Source: Sphingomonas sp. SUN019
Lineage (GTDB): Bacteria; Pseudomonadota; Alphaproteobacteria; Sphingomonadales; Sphingomonadaceae
DNA: 64,000 nucleotides
Direction: 5' to 3'
NCBI RefSeq assembly: GCF_024758705.1
Contig: NZ_CP096971.1
Span: 3,439,501-3,503,500 of the forward strand
In this document: piece after piece, positions 17,372 through 24,869 of the stretch
Numbering within the stretch: position 1 is the first letter of the stretch
Layout of the letters: the number at the start of each line of letters is the position of its first letter
Program-made: the position numbers and the translations under genes
Notes under the pieces: generated by a model
The model's input: only the letters and a program-made list of their open reading frames with translations
What the model was told of the DNA's origin: nothing
Databases searched by the model: none

Positions 17372-20300
17372 TGGCCGACGATACCGCTCCGACCGAAGTC
17401 GTGATCGTCCGTCCGCTATGGCAGCGCATCCTGAAATGGATCGCGATTGCATTGCTGGCGATCGTCCTGCTGCTGCTCGCGATCGTGGTCGGGATCAACA
17501 CCGATCCGGGGCGGCGTTTCGTTGCCGACCAGATCGGCGGCTATTCGACCGAATCCGGGCTGAACATTAAGGTCGGGCGGATCGACGGCTCGATCTACGG
17601 CAAGATGGTGTTGAGCGATGTGCGGGTCAGTGATCCGCAGGGCGTGTTCCTGACCTCGCCGCGGCTCGACGTCGACTGGCGCCCGTTCGCATTCGCCAAC
17701 AACCACGTCGACGTGAAGAGCCTCGACGCCGCACTGGTGACGCTACGGCGAAATCCGGCGCTGAAGGCGGTCCCGACCGATCCGAACGCGCCGTTCCTGC
17801 CCGATCTCGACATCGATATCGATCGCCTGCGCGTCGCGCGTTTCGTCGTGGAGCCGCCCGTTTCGGGCAAGCGCCATATCGGGCAGATCGACGCGGCGGC
17901 GCATATCGCAGACCGGCGTGCGCAATTGAAGGCGTACGCGGTCGCGCTCCGCGGGCCGGGGATCGCGGGCGGCGATTCGCTGCGGCTGACGCTGGATGCG
18001 GTGCCGGATGACGACAAACTGACGATCGATGCGAAGCTCCTCGCGCCGGTCGGCGGCGTCGTCGCGCAACTGGGCGGACTGAAAGCGCCGCTGGCGGCGA
18101 CCGTTTCGGGGCGCGGCGGTTGGAAGTCATGGCAGGGCAAGGCGCTCGCAACGCTCGGCGGGGGCCAGCTCGCCGACCTAAACGTCAGCGCGCGCGACGG
18201 GAAGATTGCGGTGCGCGGCTATGCGAAGCCCGGCCTGTATCTCGAAGGGCCGGTAGAACGGCTGACCGCGCCGCAACTGAACGTCGCGATCGACACGACA
18301 CTAGCCGAGCGCCGCGCGGATACGCGGGTCAAGCTGACGTCGGACGCCTTGTCCGTCGATGCGGGCGGGCTGATCGACCTCGCCAACAACACCTTTGGAA
18401 ATTTCGCGGTTGACGCGGTGCTGAAGACGCCGGGCGCGATCGCCCCCAATCTGCGCGGGCGCGATGTGCTGGTGCGGGTCGTACTGAATGGCGCGTTCGC
18501 GACCCCGACGGTCGATTACAAGGTCCGCGCGGCGGCGATCGGCTTCGGCGCGACGACGGTCGAACAACTGTACGCCGAGGGTCTGGCGACGGTGAACGCC
18601 GATCGGATTCTTGTGCCGATCAAGGCGCGCGCGCGTCGGATCAGCGGGTTGAACCCGGCACTGGGCGGGTTGACCAATAACGTGCGCGTCGACGGCGACC
18701 TCGCCATCGCGATGCCCGACATCCTGTCCGACAACCTGCGTATCCGATCCGACAGCATCGACGCGACCGCGATCATCGCCGCGAATGTCCAGACCGGGCG
18801 CTACACCGGCGCGCTGAAGGGGCGGGTCAACAATTATCGCATCGAAAGCGTCGGCATCGTCGACCTGACGAGCGACGCGAAGCTGGTGACGACCCCGAAC
18901 GGCGGGTTCGGCATCGTCGGGCGTGTCGGCGTGCGCACGCGGCAGATCTTCAACGACGGCGCGCGCACCTTTCTGGGCGGCAATGCGGTGCTTAGCGCCG
19001 ACATCGGCTACGATCCTGCCGGGCTCGTCCGGTTCAGCAACGTGCGGATGAACGCGCCGCAATTCCGCGTGACGCGCGGCGGCGGGCGCTACAATTTGAA
19101 CACCGGGGCAGTGCTGGTTGAGGCGGACGCCTATTCGACGCAATATGGCCCGCTGTTCGCGCGTGTGACGGGCATCGCCACTGCGCCCGTCGTGGCGCTT
19201 CGCGCGCCGCGGCCGGGGCTGGGAGTCGGTCTTGCGAACCTGCAAGCGCGGATTGTCGGGCGGGGCGGGGCCTATGCCGTAACCGCCAGCGGCGGCACGA
19301 CCTACGGCCCGTTCACCGCCGATGTGCTGGTGCGGCCGGGGACGCAACTTGCAGTCGATATCCGCAAGGTGGTGTTCGCCGGCGTGAACTTCGCCGGGCG
19401 GGTGGTGCAAACTGCGGCGGGGCCGTTCGCGGGGCGGATCAACTTCGCGGGCTCAGGGCTGTCGGGCGATGCACGCCTAGCTGCGCAGGGCAAGTACCAG
19501 CGCGCCGACATCGACGCCCGCGCTTATGCCGCGACGATTCCGGGCAGCGTCGATTTCACGATCGGCCGCGCGATCGTTAAGGCCAGCGTCGTGCTGTACG
19601 ATTCGCCGCAGGTGATCGCCGACGCACAGGTCGCCGATATGCGTTATGGCCCGACCGTTATCCAGTCCGGCCGCGCGAAGGTGAATTACACAGGCGGGCG
19701 CGGCACTGCGCAGGCGTTGTTGACCGGCTCCAACGGCGTCCCTTTCCGGCTCGCGCTCAACGCGAAGCTGGCGCCGAACGACTATCTCGCCGCGTTGCAG
19801 GGGCAGGCGAACGGGATCAACTTCCGCACCGGCAACCCTGCGCGGATCACCTCAAACAAGGGCACCTACCGGCTCGCCCCGACGCAGATCGTGTTCGATA
19901 AGGGTCGCCTGCGCGTCGCTGGCAGCTACGGTCGCGGCATGGCGGCGCAGGCGCGGCTGGACGCACTTGACCTGTCGGTGCTGAACGCGCTGATCCCCGA
20001 TCTCGGCATCGGCGGCACCGCGACCGGCAGCCTCGATTTCAATCAGTCGAGCGGCAGCAGCTTTCCGCAGGCCGACGCCCGCGTGACCGTGCGCAACTTC
20101 ACCCGGTCGAGCATCGCCGCGGTGTCGACCCCGGTCGACGTCGTATTCGCCGGCCGTCTGGTTGCCGATGGCGGCGAGGCGCGCGCGCTGGTCAAGCGCG
20201 GCGCGACGACGGTCGGGCGGATGCTCGCCACCTTGCGTCCGCTGCCGCCGGGCAACGGATCGTGGGTCACGCGGCTGACGCAGGCCCCGCTGTCGGGCGG

Positions 20301-21579
20301 CATCCGCTATAACGGGCCGTCGGGCGTGCTGTTCAGCTTCGCCGCGTTGCCTGAGCAGCAACTGTCCGGTCCGATCGCGGTCGCCGCCGATTTCGGCGGG
20401 CGCGTCGCTGCGCCGCGGCTCAACGGCCTGATCCGCGCCGACAATCTGACCTACGACAACGAAACCTACGGCACGCGGCTGTCGCAGATGCAGCTCGCCG
20501 CGCGCTTCACCAACGACCGGTTGGAGATCACGCGGTTGCAGGCGAAAGCGGGCAGCGGAACCGTCAGCGCCAAGGGGTACGTCTCGCTGTCGTCCGAACA
20601 GGGCTATCCGCTGCAGATCGATGCGGTGCTGAACAATGCGCGGCTGGCGAAATCCGATTCGCTCGGCGCGACCGCGACCGGCAATATCCAGTTGACCAAC
20701 GGCCGCGACGGCGGGCTGATCAAGGGTGACCTGACGATCCCCGAGGCGCGCTATGAAATCATCCGCCAGGGCGCGGCCGAAGTGCCCGAACTCACCGGCG
20801 TGCGGCGCAAGAGCGACATTCGCGTCGCACGGCCGACCGACCGGTCCGTCGCCACGCCTGCGGGGCTGTTCCGGCTCGACCTGCGCGTGCGCGCGGACAA
20901 TCAATTGTTCGTGTCCGGCATGGGGTTGGAGAGCGAATGGGAGATGGACATGCGCGTCGGCGGCACGTCGACCGCGCCGACCATCGCGGGCGGGCTGGAC
21001 CTGATCCGCGGCACCTATTCGTTCGCAGGCAAGAATTTCGAGGTCGAACGCGGCCGCGTGCGCTTCCGCGGCGGCGCGCTGACCGATCCCGACATCGACA
21101 TCCGCGCGACGACCGCCAACGACGGCGTCACCTTCGTCATCAACATCACCGGCACGGGCCAGCGTCCGCAGATCGCCTTCACCTCGACACCAGCGCTGCC
21201 GCAGGACGAGGTGCTGAGCCGCCTGCTGTTCGGCACCAACCCCGAGAATTTGTCGGCGGTGGAGGCGATTCAGTTGGCCGCTGCGCTCAATTCGCTGCGG
21301 GGATCGGGCGGCGGGTTGAACCCGCTCGGTAAGCTGCGCTCGGCGACGGGGTTCGACCGGCTGCGCGTGCTGGGCGCGGATGAGGCGACAGGTCGCGGGA
21401 CTTCGCTGGCGGCAGGCAAGTATCTGACCGACGACATCTATATCGAGATCGTCACCGACGCGCGCGGTTTCACCGCGACGCAGCTTACGATCGCGCTGAC
21501 CAAGGCGCTGAGCGTGCTGACGCAGGCCGGATCGTTCGGCGGATCGAACGCGCAGCTCAAATATTCGAAGGATTACTGA
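17371..21579 (+). CDS. tamB: TamB-like translocation/assembly protein (DUF490)
   Basis: 1402-residue inner-membrane-anchored periplasmic protein that spans the envelope. One N-terminal membrane helix (about residues 17-38, WIAIALLAIVLLLLAIVVGI) is followed by a very long repetitive beta-rich region (AsmA/TamB beta-taco type) and the conserved C-terminal DUF490 domain (about 1060-1402, with GGLDLIRGTYSFAGKNF and LPQDEVLSRLLFG). It immediately follows tamA (TGATG), the usual pairing. Roles in outer-membrane protein assembly and phospholipid transport are known for the family. Confidence 0.93.
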   Translation: MADDTAPTEVVIVRPLWQRILKWIAIALLAIVLLLLAIVVGINTDPGRRFVADQIGGYSTESGLNIKVGRIDGSIYGKMVLSDVRVSDPQGVFLTSPRLDVDWRPFAFANNHVDVKSLDAALVTLRRNPALKAVPTDPNAPFLPDLDIDIDRLRVARFVVEPPVSGKRHIGQIDAAAHIADRRAQLKAYAVALRGPGIAGGDSLRLTLDAVPDDDKLTIDAKLLAPVGGVVAQLGGLKAPLAATVSGRGGWKSWQGKALATLGGGQLADLNVSARDGKIAVRGYAKPGLYLEGPVERLTAPQLNVAIDTTLAERRADTRVKLTSDALSVDAGGLIDLANNTFGNFAVDAVLKTPGAIAPNLRGRDVLVRVVLNGAFATPTVDYKVRAAAIGFGATTVEQLYAEGLATVNADRILVPIKARARRISGLNPALGGLTNNVRVDGDLAIAMPDILSDNLRIRSDSIDATAIIAANVQTGRYTGALKGRVNNYRIESVGIVDLTSDAKLVTTPNGGFGIVGRVGVRTRQIFNDGARTFLGGNAVLSADIGYDPAGLVRFSNVRMNAPQFRVTRGGGRYNLNTGAVLVEADAYSTQYGPLFARVTGIATAPVVALRAPRPGLGVGLANLQARIVGRGGAYAVTASGGTTYGPFTADVLVRPGTQLAVDIRKVVFAGVNFAGRVVQTAAGPFAGRINFAGSGLSGDARLAAQGKYQRADIDARAYAATIPGSVDFTIGRAIVKASVVLYDSPQVIADAQVADMRYGPTVIQSGRAKVNYTGGRGTAQALLTGSNGVPFRLALNAKLAPNDYLAALQGQANGINFRTGNPARITSNKGTYRLAPTQIVFDKGRLRVAGSYGRGMAAQARLDALDLSVLNALIPDLGIGGTATGSLDFNQSSGSSFPQADARVTVRNFTRSSIAAVSTPVDVVFAGRLVADGGEARALVKRGATTVGRMLATLRPLPPGNGSWVTRLTQAPLSGGIRYNGPSGVLFSFAALPEQQLSGPIAVAADFGGRVAAPRLNGLIRADNLTYDNETYGTRLSQMQLAARFTNDRLEITRLQAKAGSGTVSAKGYVSLSSEQGYPLQIDAVLNNARLAKSDSLGATATGNIQLTNGRDGGLIKGDLTIPEARYEIIRQGAAEVPELTGVRRKSDIRVARPTDRSVATPAGLFRLDLRVRADNQLFVSGMGLESEWEMDMRVGGTSTAPTIAGGLDLIRGTYSFAGKNFEVERGRVRFRGGALTDPDIDIRATTANDGVTFVINITGTGQRPQIAFTSTPALPQDEVLSRLLFGTNPENLSAVEAIQLAAALNSLRGSGGGLNPLGKLRSATGFDRLRVLGADEATGRGTSLAAGKYLTDDIYIEIVTDARGFTATQLTIALTKALSVLTQAGSFGGSNAQLKYSKDY

Positions 21580-21646
21580 CAGGCCGGTAAGTAAGTCCTT
21601 TTCCGCAACCCGGTTTTCGAGTATCGGGTACGGCCGGAGGATGTGC

Positions 21647-23131
21647 ATGACCGTAGAACATCGTGATGTGATCATCGTCGGCGCAGGGCTCTCGGGGATC
21701 GGCGCCGGGCATCATCTTCAGATGCGCTGTCCCGACCGGACGTATGTGATCCTCGAAGGGCGGCAGGCGATCGGCGGCACGTGGGATCTGTTCCGCTATC
21801 CCGGCATCCGCAGCGATTCGGACATGCACACGCTCGGCTACAACTTCCGCCCCTGGACGAAGGCGAAGGCGATCGCTGACGGTCCCTCGATCCGCGAGTA
21901 TGTCGAAGATGCGGCGCGTGACGGCGGGATCGACCGGCATATCCGGTTCGGCCACCACGTCGTCAGCGCGGACTGGTCGACACCCGACGCGCGCTGGACC
22001 GTCGTGTCGCGGCTCCCCGACGGATCGACCACCACGATAACCTGCAACTTCCTCTTCATGTGCTCGGGCTATTACAACTATGCCAAGGGCTACACGCCGG
22101 ACTTTGAAGGAGCCGGGGATTTCGCCGGCCGCATCGTGCACCCGCAATTCTGGCCCGATGACCTCGTCTACGCCGGCAAGCGCGTCGTTGTGATCGGCAG
22201 CGGCGCGACCGCGGTCACTTTGGTCCCTGAAATGGCGAAGACCGCCGCGCACGTGACGATGCTGCAGCGGTCGCCGACCTATGTCGTGTCACGCCCGGCG
22301 GAAGATCCGATCGCGAACTGGTTGCGCGCGAAGCTGCCGGGCAAGGTCGCGTACGGCGCGACGCGGTGGAAGAATGTCCTGATGGGAATGTTCTTCTACC
22401 GCATGACGCGCAAAAAGCCCGCGAAAGTGAAGGAAAAGCTGCTCGGGATGGTGCGCGAGCATCTCGGCCCCGACTACGACGTCGCGACGCATTTCACACC
22501 GCGTTACAATCCGTGGGATCAGCGGCTGTGCCTGGTGCCAGACGCGGACCTGTTTGCATCGATCAAGGCGGGCGATTCGGCGGTCGAAACCGATACGATC
22601 GAGCGGTTCGTCCCGGATGGCATCAAACTGTCGTCGGGCAAGACGTTACCTGCGGATGTCATCGTCACCGCGACCGGCCTTGAGATGCAGTTGCTCAGCG
22701 GCATCGCGTACCGCGTCGACGGCGTGGCCAAGGATATGGCGCACGCGCTGCTCTATAAGGGCATGATGTATTCCGACGTGCCGAACCTGGCGTCGTCGTT
22801 CGGCTACACCAACGCATCATGGACGCTGAAGGCGGACCTGACGTGCATGTACGTCTGCCGCCTACTCAACACGATGACGAAGCGCGGGCTGCGGCAGGCG
22901 ACGCCTCGGATCGGGAACGAGCATATCGAGGAGGAGCCGTTCCTGAATTTCTCGTCAGGCTATGTCCAACGAGCCATCGCGCACCTGCCGAAACAGGGCA
23001 GCAAGAAGCCGTGGCGGCTTAACCAGAACTATGCGTTGGATATCATGGCGCTGAAGTTCGGATCGGTTGACGACAGCATGGAATTCTCGAATCCCGTCCC
23101 GGCGAAAGTGCGCGAACGCGTCGCGGCCTGA
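21647..23131 (+). CDS. flavin-containing monooxygenase, Baeyer-Villiger type
   Basis: 494-residue FAD/NADPH-dependent monooxygenase. The N-terminal FAD Rossmann motif is VGAGLSGIGAG; the second dinucleotide motif is VIGSGATA; between them the Baeyer-Villiger fingerprint FxGxxxHxxxWP occurs as FAGRIVHPQFWP. The start at 21647 is preferred because GGAGG lies 8 to 12 nt upstream; another ATG at 21641 directly abuts it with no spacing. Such enzymes oxidise ketones to esters or lactones; the substrate is unknown. It stands alone, 67 bp after tamB. Confidence 0.88.
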   Translation: MTVEHRDVIIVGAGLSGIGAGHHLQMRCPDRTYVILEGRQAIGGTWDLFRYPGIRSDSDMHTLGYNFRPWTKAKAIADGPSIREYVEDAARDGGIDRHIRFGHHVVSADWSTPDARWTVVSRLPDGSTTTITCNFLFMCSGYYNYAKGYTPDFEGAGDFAGRIVHPQFWPDDLVYAGKRVVVIGSGATAVTLVPEMAKTAAHVTMLQRSPTYVVSRPAEDPIANWLRAKLPGKVAYGATRWKNVLMGMFFYRMTRKKPAKVKEKLLGMVREHLGPDYDVATHFTPRYNPWDQRLCLVPDADLFASIKAGDSAVETDTIERFVPDGIKLSSGKTLPADVIVTATGLEMQLLSGIAYRVDGVAKDMAHALLYKGMMYSDVPNLASSFGYTNASWTLKADLTCMYVCRLLNTMTKRGLRQATPRIGNEHIEEEPFLNFSSGYVQRAIAHLPKQGSKKPWRLNQNYALDIMALKFGSVDDSMEFSNPVPAKVRERVAA

Positions 23132-23136
23132 CCATG

Positions 23137-23174
23137 CCGGGATAGCCGCTGCTGGCGGCCGCTTGCTATACCGG
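23137..23174 (+). terminator. hairpin after the monooxygenase gene
   Basis: Arms CCGGGATAGC and GCTATACCGG pair over 10 bp with one mismatch, around an 18-nt spacer that can itself fold. It begins 6 bp after the stop; no T-run follows, so intrinsic termination is uncertain. Confidence 0.4.
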
Positions 23175-23308
23175 ATGAAAAGATCGTCCCGATTGGGGAC
23201 CGAGCGTGTCGGCAGGCCATAACGCCGACCGCTAACGACGACCCTGACGATCGCGCGAAACTAATTCTTCGCGGCACCCGAAAGTGGTCGGCCCGGAGTC
23301 GTCGATGA

Positions 23309-23326
23309 TTTGCGGAAAACCGCAAA
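23309..23326. terminator. small perfect hairpin TTTGCGG/CCGCAAA
   Basis: 7-bp stem with an AAAA loop, lying beyond the 23338-23352 hairpin when read on the minus strand. It may back up termination of the micro-gene transcript or of read-through from the monooxygenase gene. Confidence 0.4.
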
Positions 23327-23352
23327 AAACGTCGATTCCGGGCCGCGCCCGG
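23325..23352 (-). terminator. intrinsic terminator of the micro-gene
   Basis: Read on the minus strand, a 6-bp CCGGGC/GCCCGG stem (loop GCG) begins 2 nt after the micro-ORF stop and is followed by AATCGACG and six T residues. The short spacer before the T-run makes it slightly atypical. Confidence 0.5.
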
Positions 23353-23354
23353 CT

Positions 23355-23408
23355 TTACCAGGGCTTGATGTCGGTGGAGTAGATAAGCGCGAGAATGAAT
23401 GCGAGCAT
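23355..23408 (-). CDS. candidate 17-residue hydrophobic micro-protein
   Basis: Encodes MLAFILALIYSTDIKPW. The ATG is preceded by AAGGGAGAAAACC, a strong Shine-Dalgarno at good spacing, and the stop is followed at once by a terminator-like hairpin. The first ten residues are strongly hydrophobic, enough for membrane association but short for a full membrane span; the end is polar with a terminal Trp. No family is recognised. Alternatives are a leader peptide or the coding part of a dual-function small RNA. A CtrA-type box lies 45-59 bp upstream of the start. The call rests on signal arrangement only. Confidence 0.5.
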   Translation of the reverse strand: MLAFILALIYSTDIKPW

Positions 23409-23424
23409 GGTTTTCTCCCTTGTT

Positions 23425-23444
23425 AGCATCACTTTCGAGATGCT
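23425..23444 (-). promoter_or_regulatory. 5'-leader hairpin of the micro-gene
   Basis: Perfect 6-bp stem AGCATC/GATGCT around an 8-nt loop, positioned between the CtrA-like box and the Shine-Dalgarno of the 17-codon ORF. It could stabilise the leader or modulate access to the ribosome-binding site. Confidence 0.35.
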
Positions 23445-23452
23445 CTCCGGGC

Positions 23453-23468
23453 TTAATGCATTTTTAAC
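23453..23468 (+). promoter_or_regulatory. CtrA-type binding box TTAA-N7-TTAAC
   Basis: The sequence TTAATGCATTTTTAAC matches the alphaproteobacterial CtrA consensus TTAA-N7-TTAAC exactly. A further TTAAC half-site is at 23484-23488. The box lies upstream of both the minus-strand micro-gene (start 23408) and the plus-strand EAL gene (start 23559), so either or both could be controlled. CtrA itself is not encoded in this window. Confidence 0.55.
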
Positions 23469-23558
23469 CACCTCACAATCGCGTTAACCCTCGTCGATGG
23501 GACACATCCGATTTGGTCTTAAAACTATCTTCAGCGGTTCTGGGTAGAGCGAAGGCTT

Positions 23559-24869
23559 ATGGTCGACCGCGCACCCGTCACAGCACACGTCCCGGCAGCG
23601 CACGCCACGGCGGCCGCTGCGCTCGGCCAGCGCCCCGCCTGGCGATTTCATATCCTGGTCGAGATTGCGAACTTCGCCGCGTTGCGTCGTCATCTCGGCT
23701 GTCCGCGCGCCGACCTGCTGGTTGCCGATGTCGCCGCGCGGCTCGCGGGCGTCGCGCCGCAGACGCGGATTACCGCAGTCGGCCGCAATCTGATCGAGAT
23801 CGCGGTCGAGGGTGACGCCCACGCGGAAATCGACACATTGCTCGACGATCTGACGCTCGCAGGCGAGAAGCCGTTCGATCTGGATGGCGAACCACACGAT
23901 CTGTCGCTGCTGTTCGGTGCGGCCAGCGCGCGGATCGACCAGGCCAATGACGTCTCGATCGTGGAGGAAGCCGAGGCTGCGTTGATAGAGGCGCGCGCCG
24001 TGGATCGAACCGTGATGCACGACGTGACGCCGTCCTCCGCCCGCGAAGCGCGATTGCTCGCGGTCGAGCTGGGGCGTGCGATCGAGCAAGACGAATTGCT
24101 GATGGTCTATCAGCCGAAGATCCACGTTCGGCGACAGGAGATCAATAGCGCGGAGGCATTGGTGCGCTGGCGCCATCCCGAACGCGGCATGGTGCTGCCG
24201 AACGACTTCATTCCCGCGGCCGAGCAGGCGCAGATCATTGATCGCATGACGTTGTGGACGATCGCGCAGGTGATACGGGACCAACGCACGTTGCGCGCCG
24301 CCGGGCACGATCTGCGGATCTTCATCAACATCTCGGGCCAGTTGCTCGCCGATGCGGCGTTCGTGTGCGCGGCCTGCGATCTGGTCGCGGAGAGCGATGC
24401 CAAGCTGGGTTTCGAGGTCACCGAAACCTCGGTGATCCGCGATCCGAGCAGCGCGATCGCAAACCTTCAGCGCTTCGCCGACATCGGCGTGACGATCGCG
24501 ATCGACGATTATGGCGCCGGGCTGTCGAGCCTCGCCTATCTGAAGCAATTGCCCGCGCGCGAACTGAAGATCGACAAACTGTTCGTGACGCAATTGACCA
24601 GCTCGAACCGTGATCCGCTCATCGTGCGATCGACGATCGATCTGGCGCACGCGCTGGAGATGGAGGTCGTCGCCGAGGGGGTCGAAACCCATGCCGCGCT
24701 GGCGTTGCTGGCCGTCATGGGCTGCGACATGGTGCAGGGATTCCTGATCAGCCGGCCGATCGCGCTGGAGGCGTTGATCGTCTTCCTTCGCGACGACAGC
24801 CATCACCAGGTTCCACAAGACAGTCGCGCGTCGTTCAGCCGATTGGCCACGGTATGGAAGCGCGCCTGA
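23559..24869 (+). CDS. EAL-domain c-di-GMP phosphodiesterase with degenerate GGDEF-like N-terminus
   Basis: 436-residue cytoplasmic signalling protein. Residues about 25-150 resemble a GGDEF domain without its GG(D/E)EF active site. The EAL domain (about 175-425) keeps the signature E199-A-L-V-R203, NISGQLL, the DDYGAG loop, KIDKLF, VAEGVET and QGFLISRP, so hydrolysis of c-di-GMP is expected. No membrane helix is seen. Its 3' end overlaps the downstream hybrid kinase by 16 bp, making a signalling operon with it and with the receiver protein at 27329. A CtrA-type box lies 91 bp upstream. Confidence 0.88.
   Translation: MVDRAPVTAHVPAAHATAAAALGQRPAWRFHILVEIANFAALRRHLGCPRADLLVADVAARLAGVAPQTRITAVGRNLIEIAVEGDAHAEIDTLLDDLTLAGEKPFDLDGEPHDLSLLFGAASARIDQANDVSIVEEAEAALIEARAVDRTVMHDVTPSSAREARLLAVELGRAIEQDELLMVYQPKIHVRRQEINSAEALVRWRHPERGMVLPNDFIPAAEQAQIIDRMTLWTIAQVIRDQRTLRAAGHDLRIFINISGQLLADAAFVCAACDLVAESDAKLGFEVTETSVIRDPSSAIANLQRFADIGVTIAIDDYGAGLSSLAYLKQLPARELKIDKLFVTQLTSSNRDPLIVRSTIDLAHALEMEVVAEGVETHAALALLAVMGCDMVQGFLISRPIALEALIVFLRDDSHHQVPQDSRASFSRLATVWKRA

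Larger units (their letters stand above)
23132..23558. other. 427-bp intergenic region with micro-gene, terminators and CtrA-like box
   Basis: This is the longest gap without a conventional gene. From left to right it holds the monooxygenase hairpin, two hairpins near 23309-23352, a 17-codon ORF on the minus strand (23355-23408) with a strong ribosome-binding site, a 5'-leader hairpin (23425-23444) and a CtrA-type box (23453-23467). Its sequence is more AT-rich than the flanking genes in the 23400-23520 part. The divergent EAL gene starts at 23559. Confidence 0.7.
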
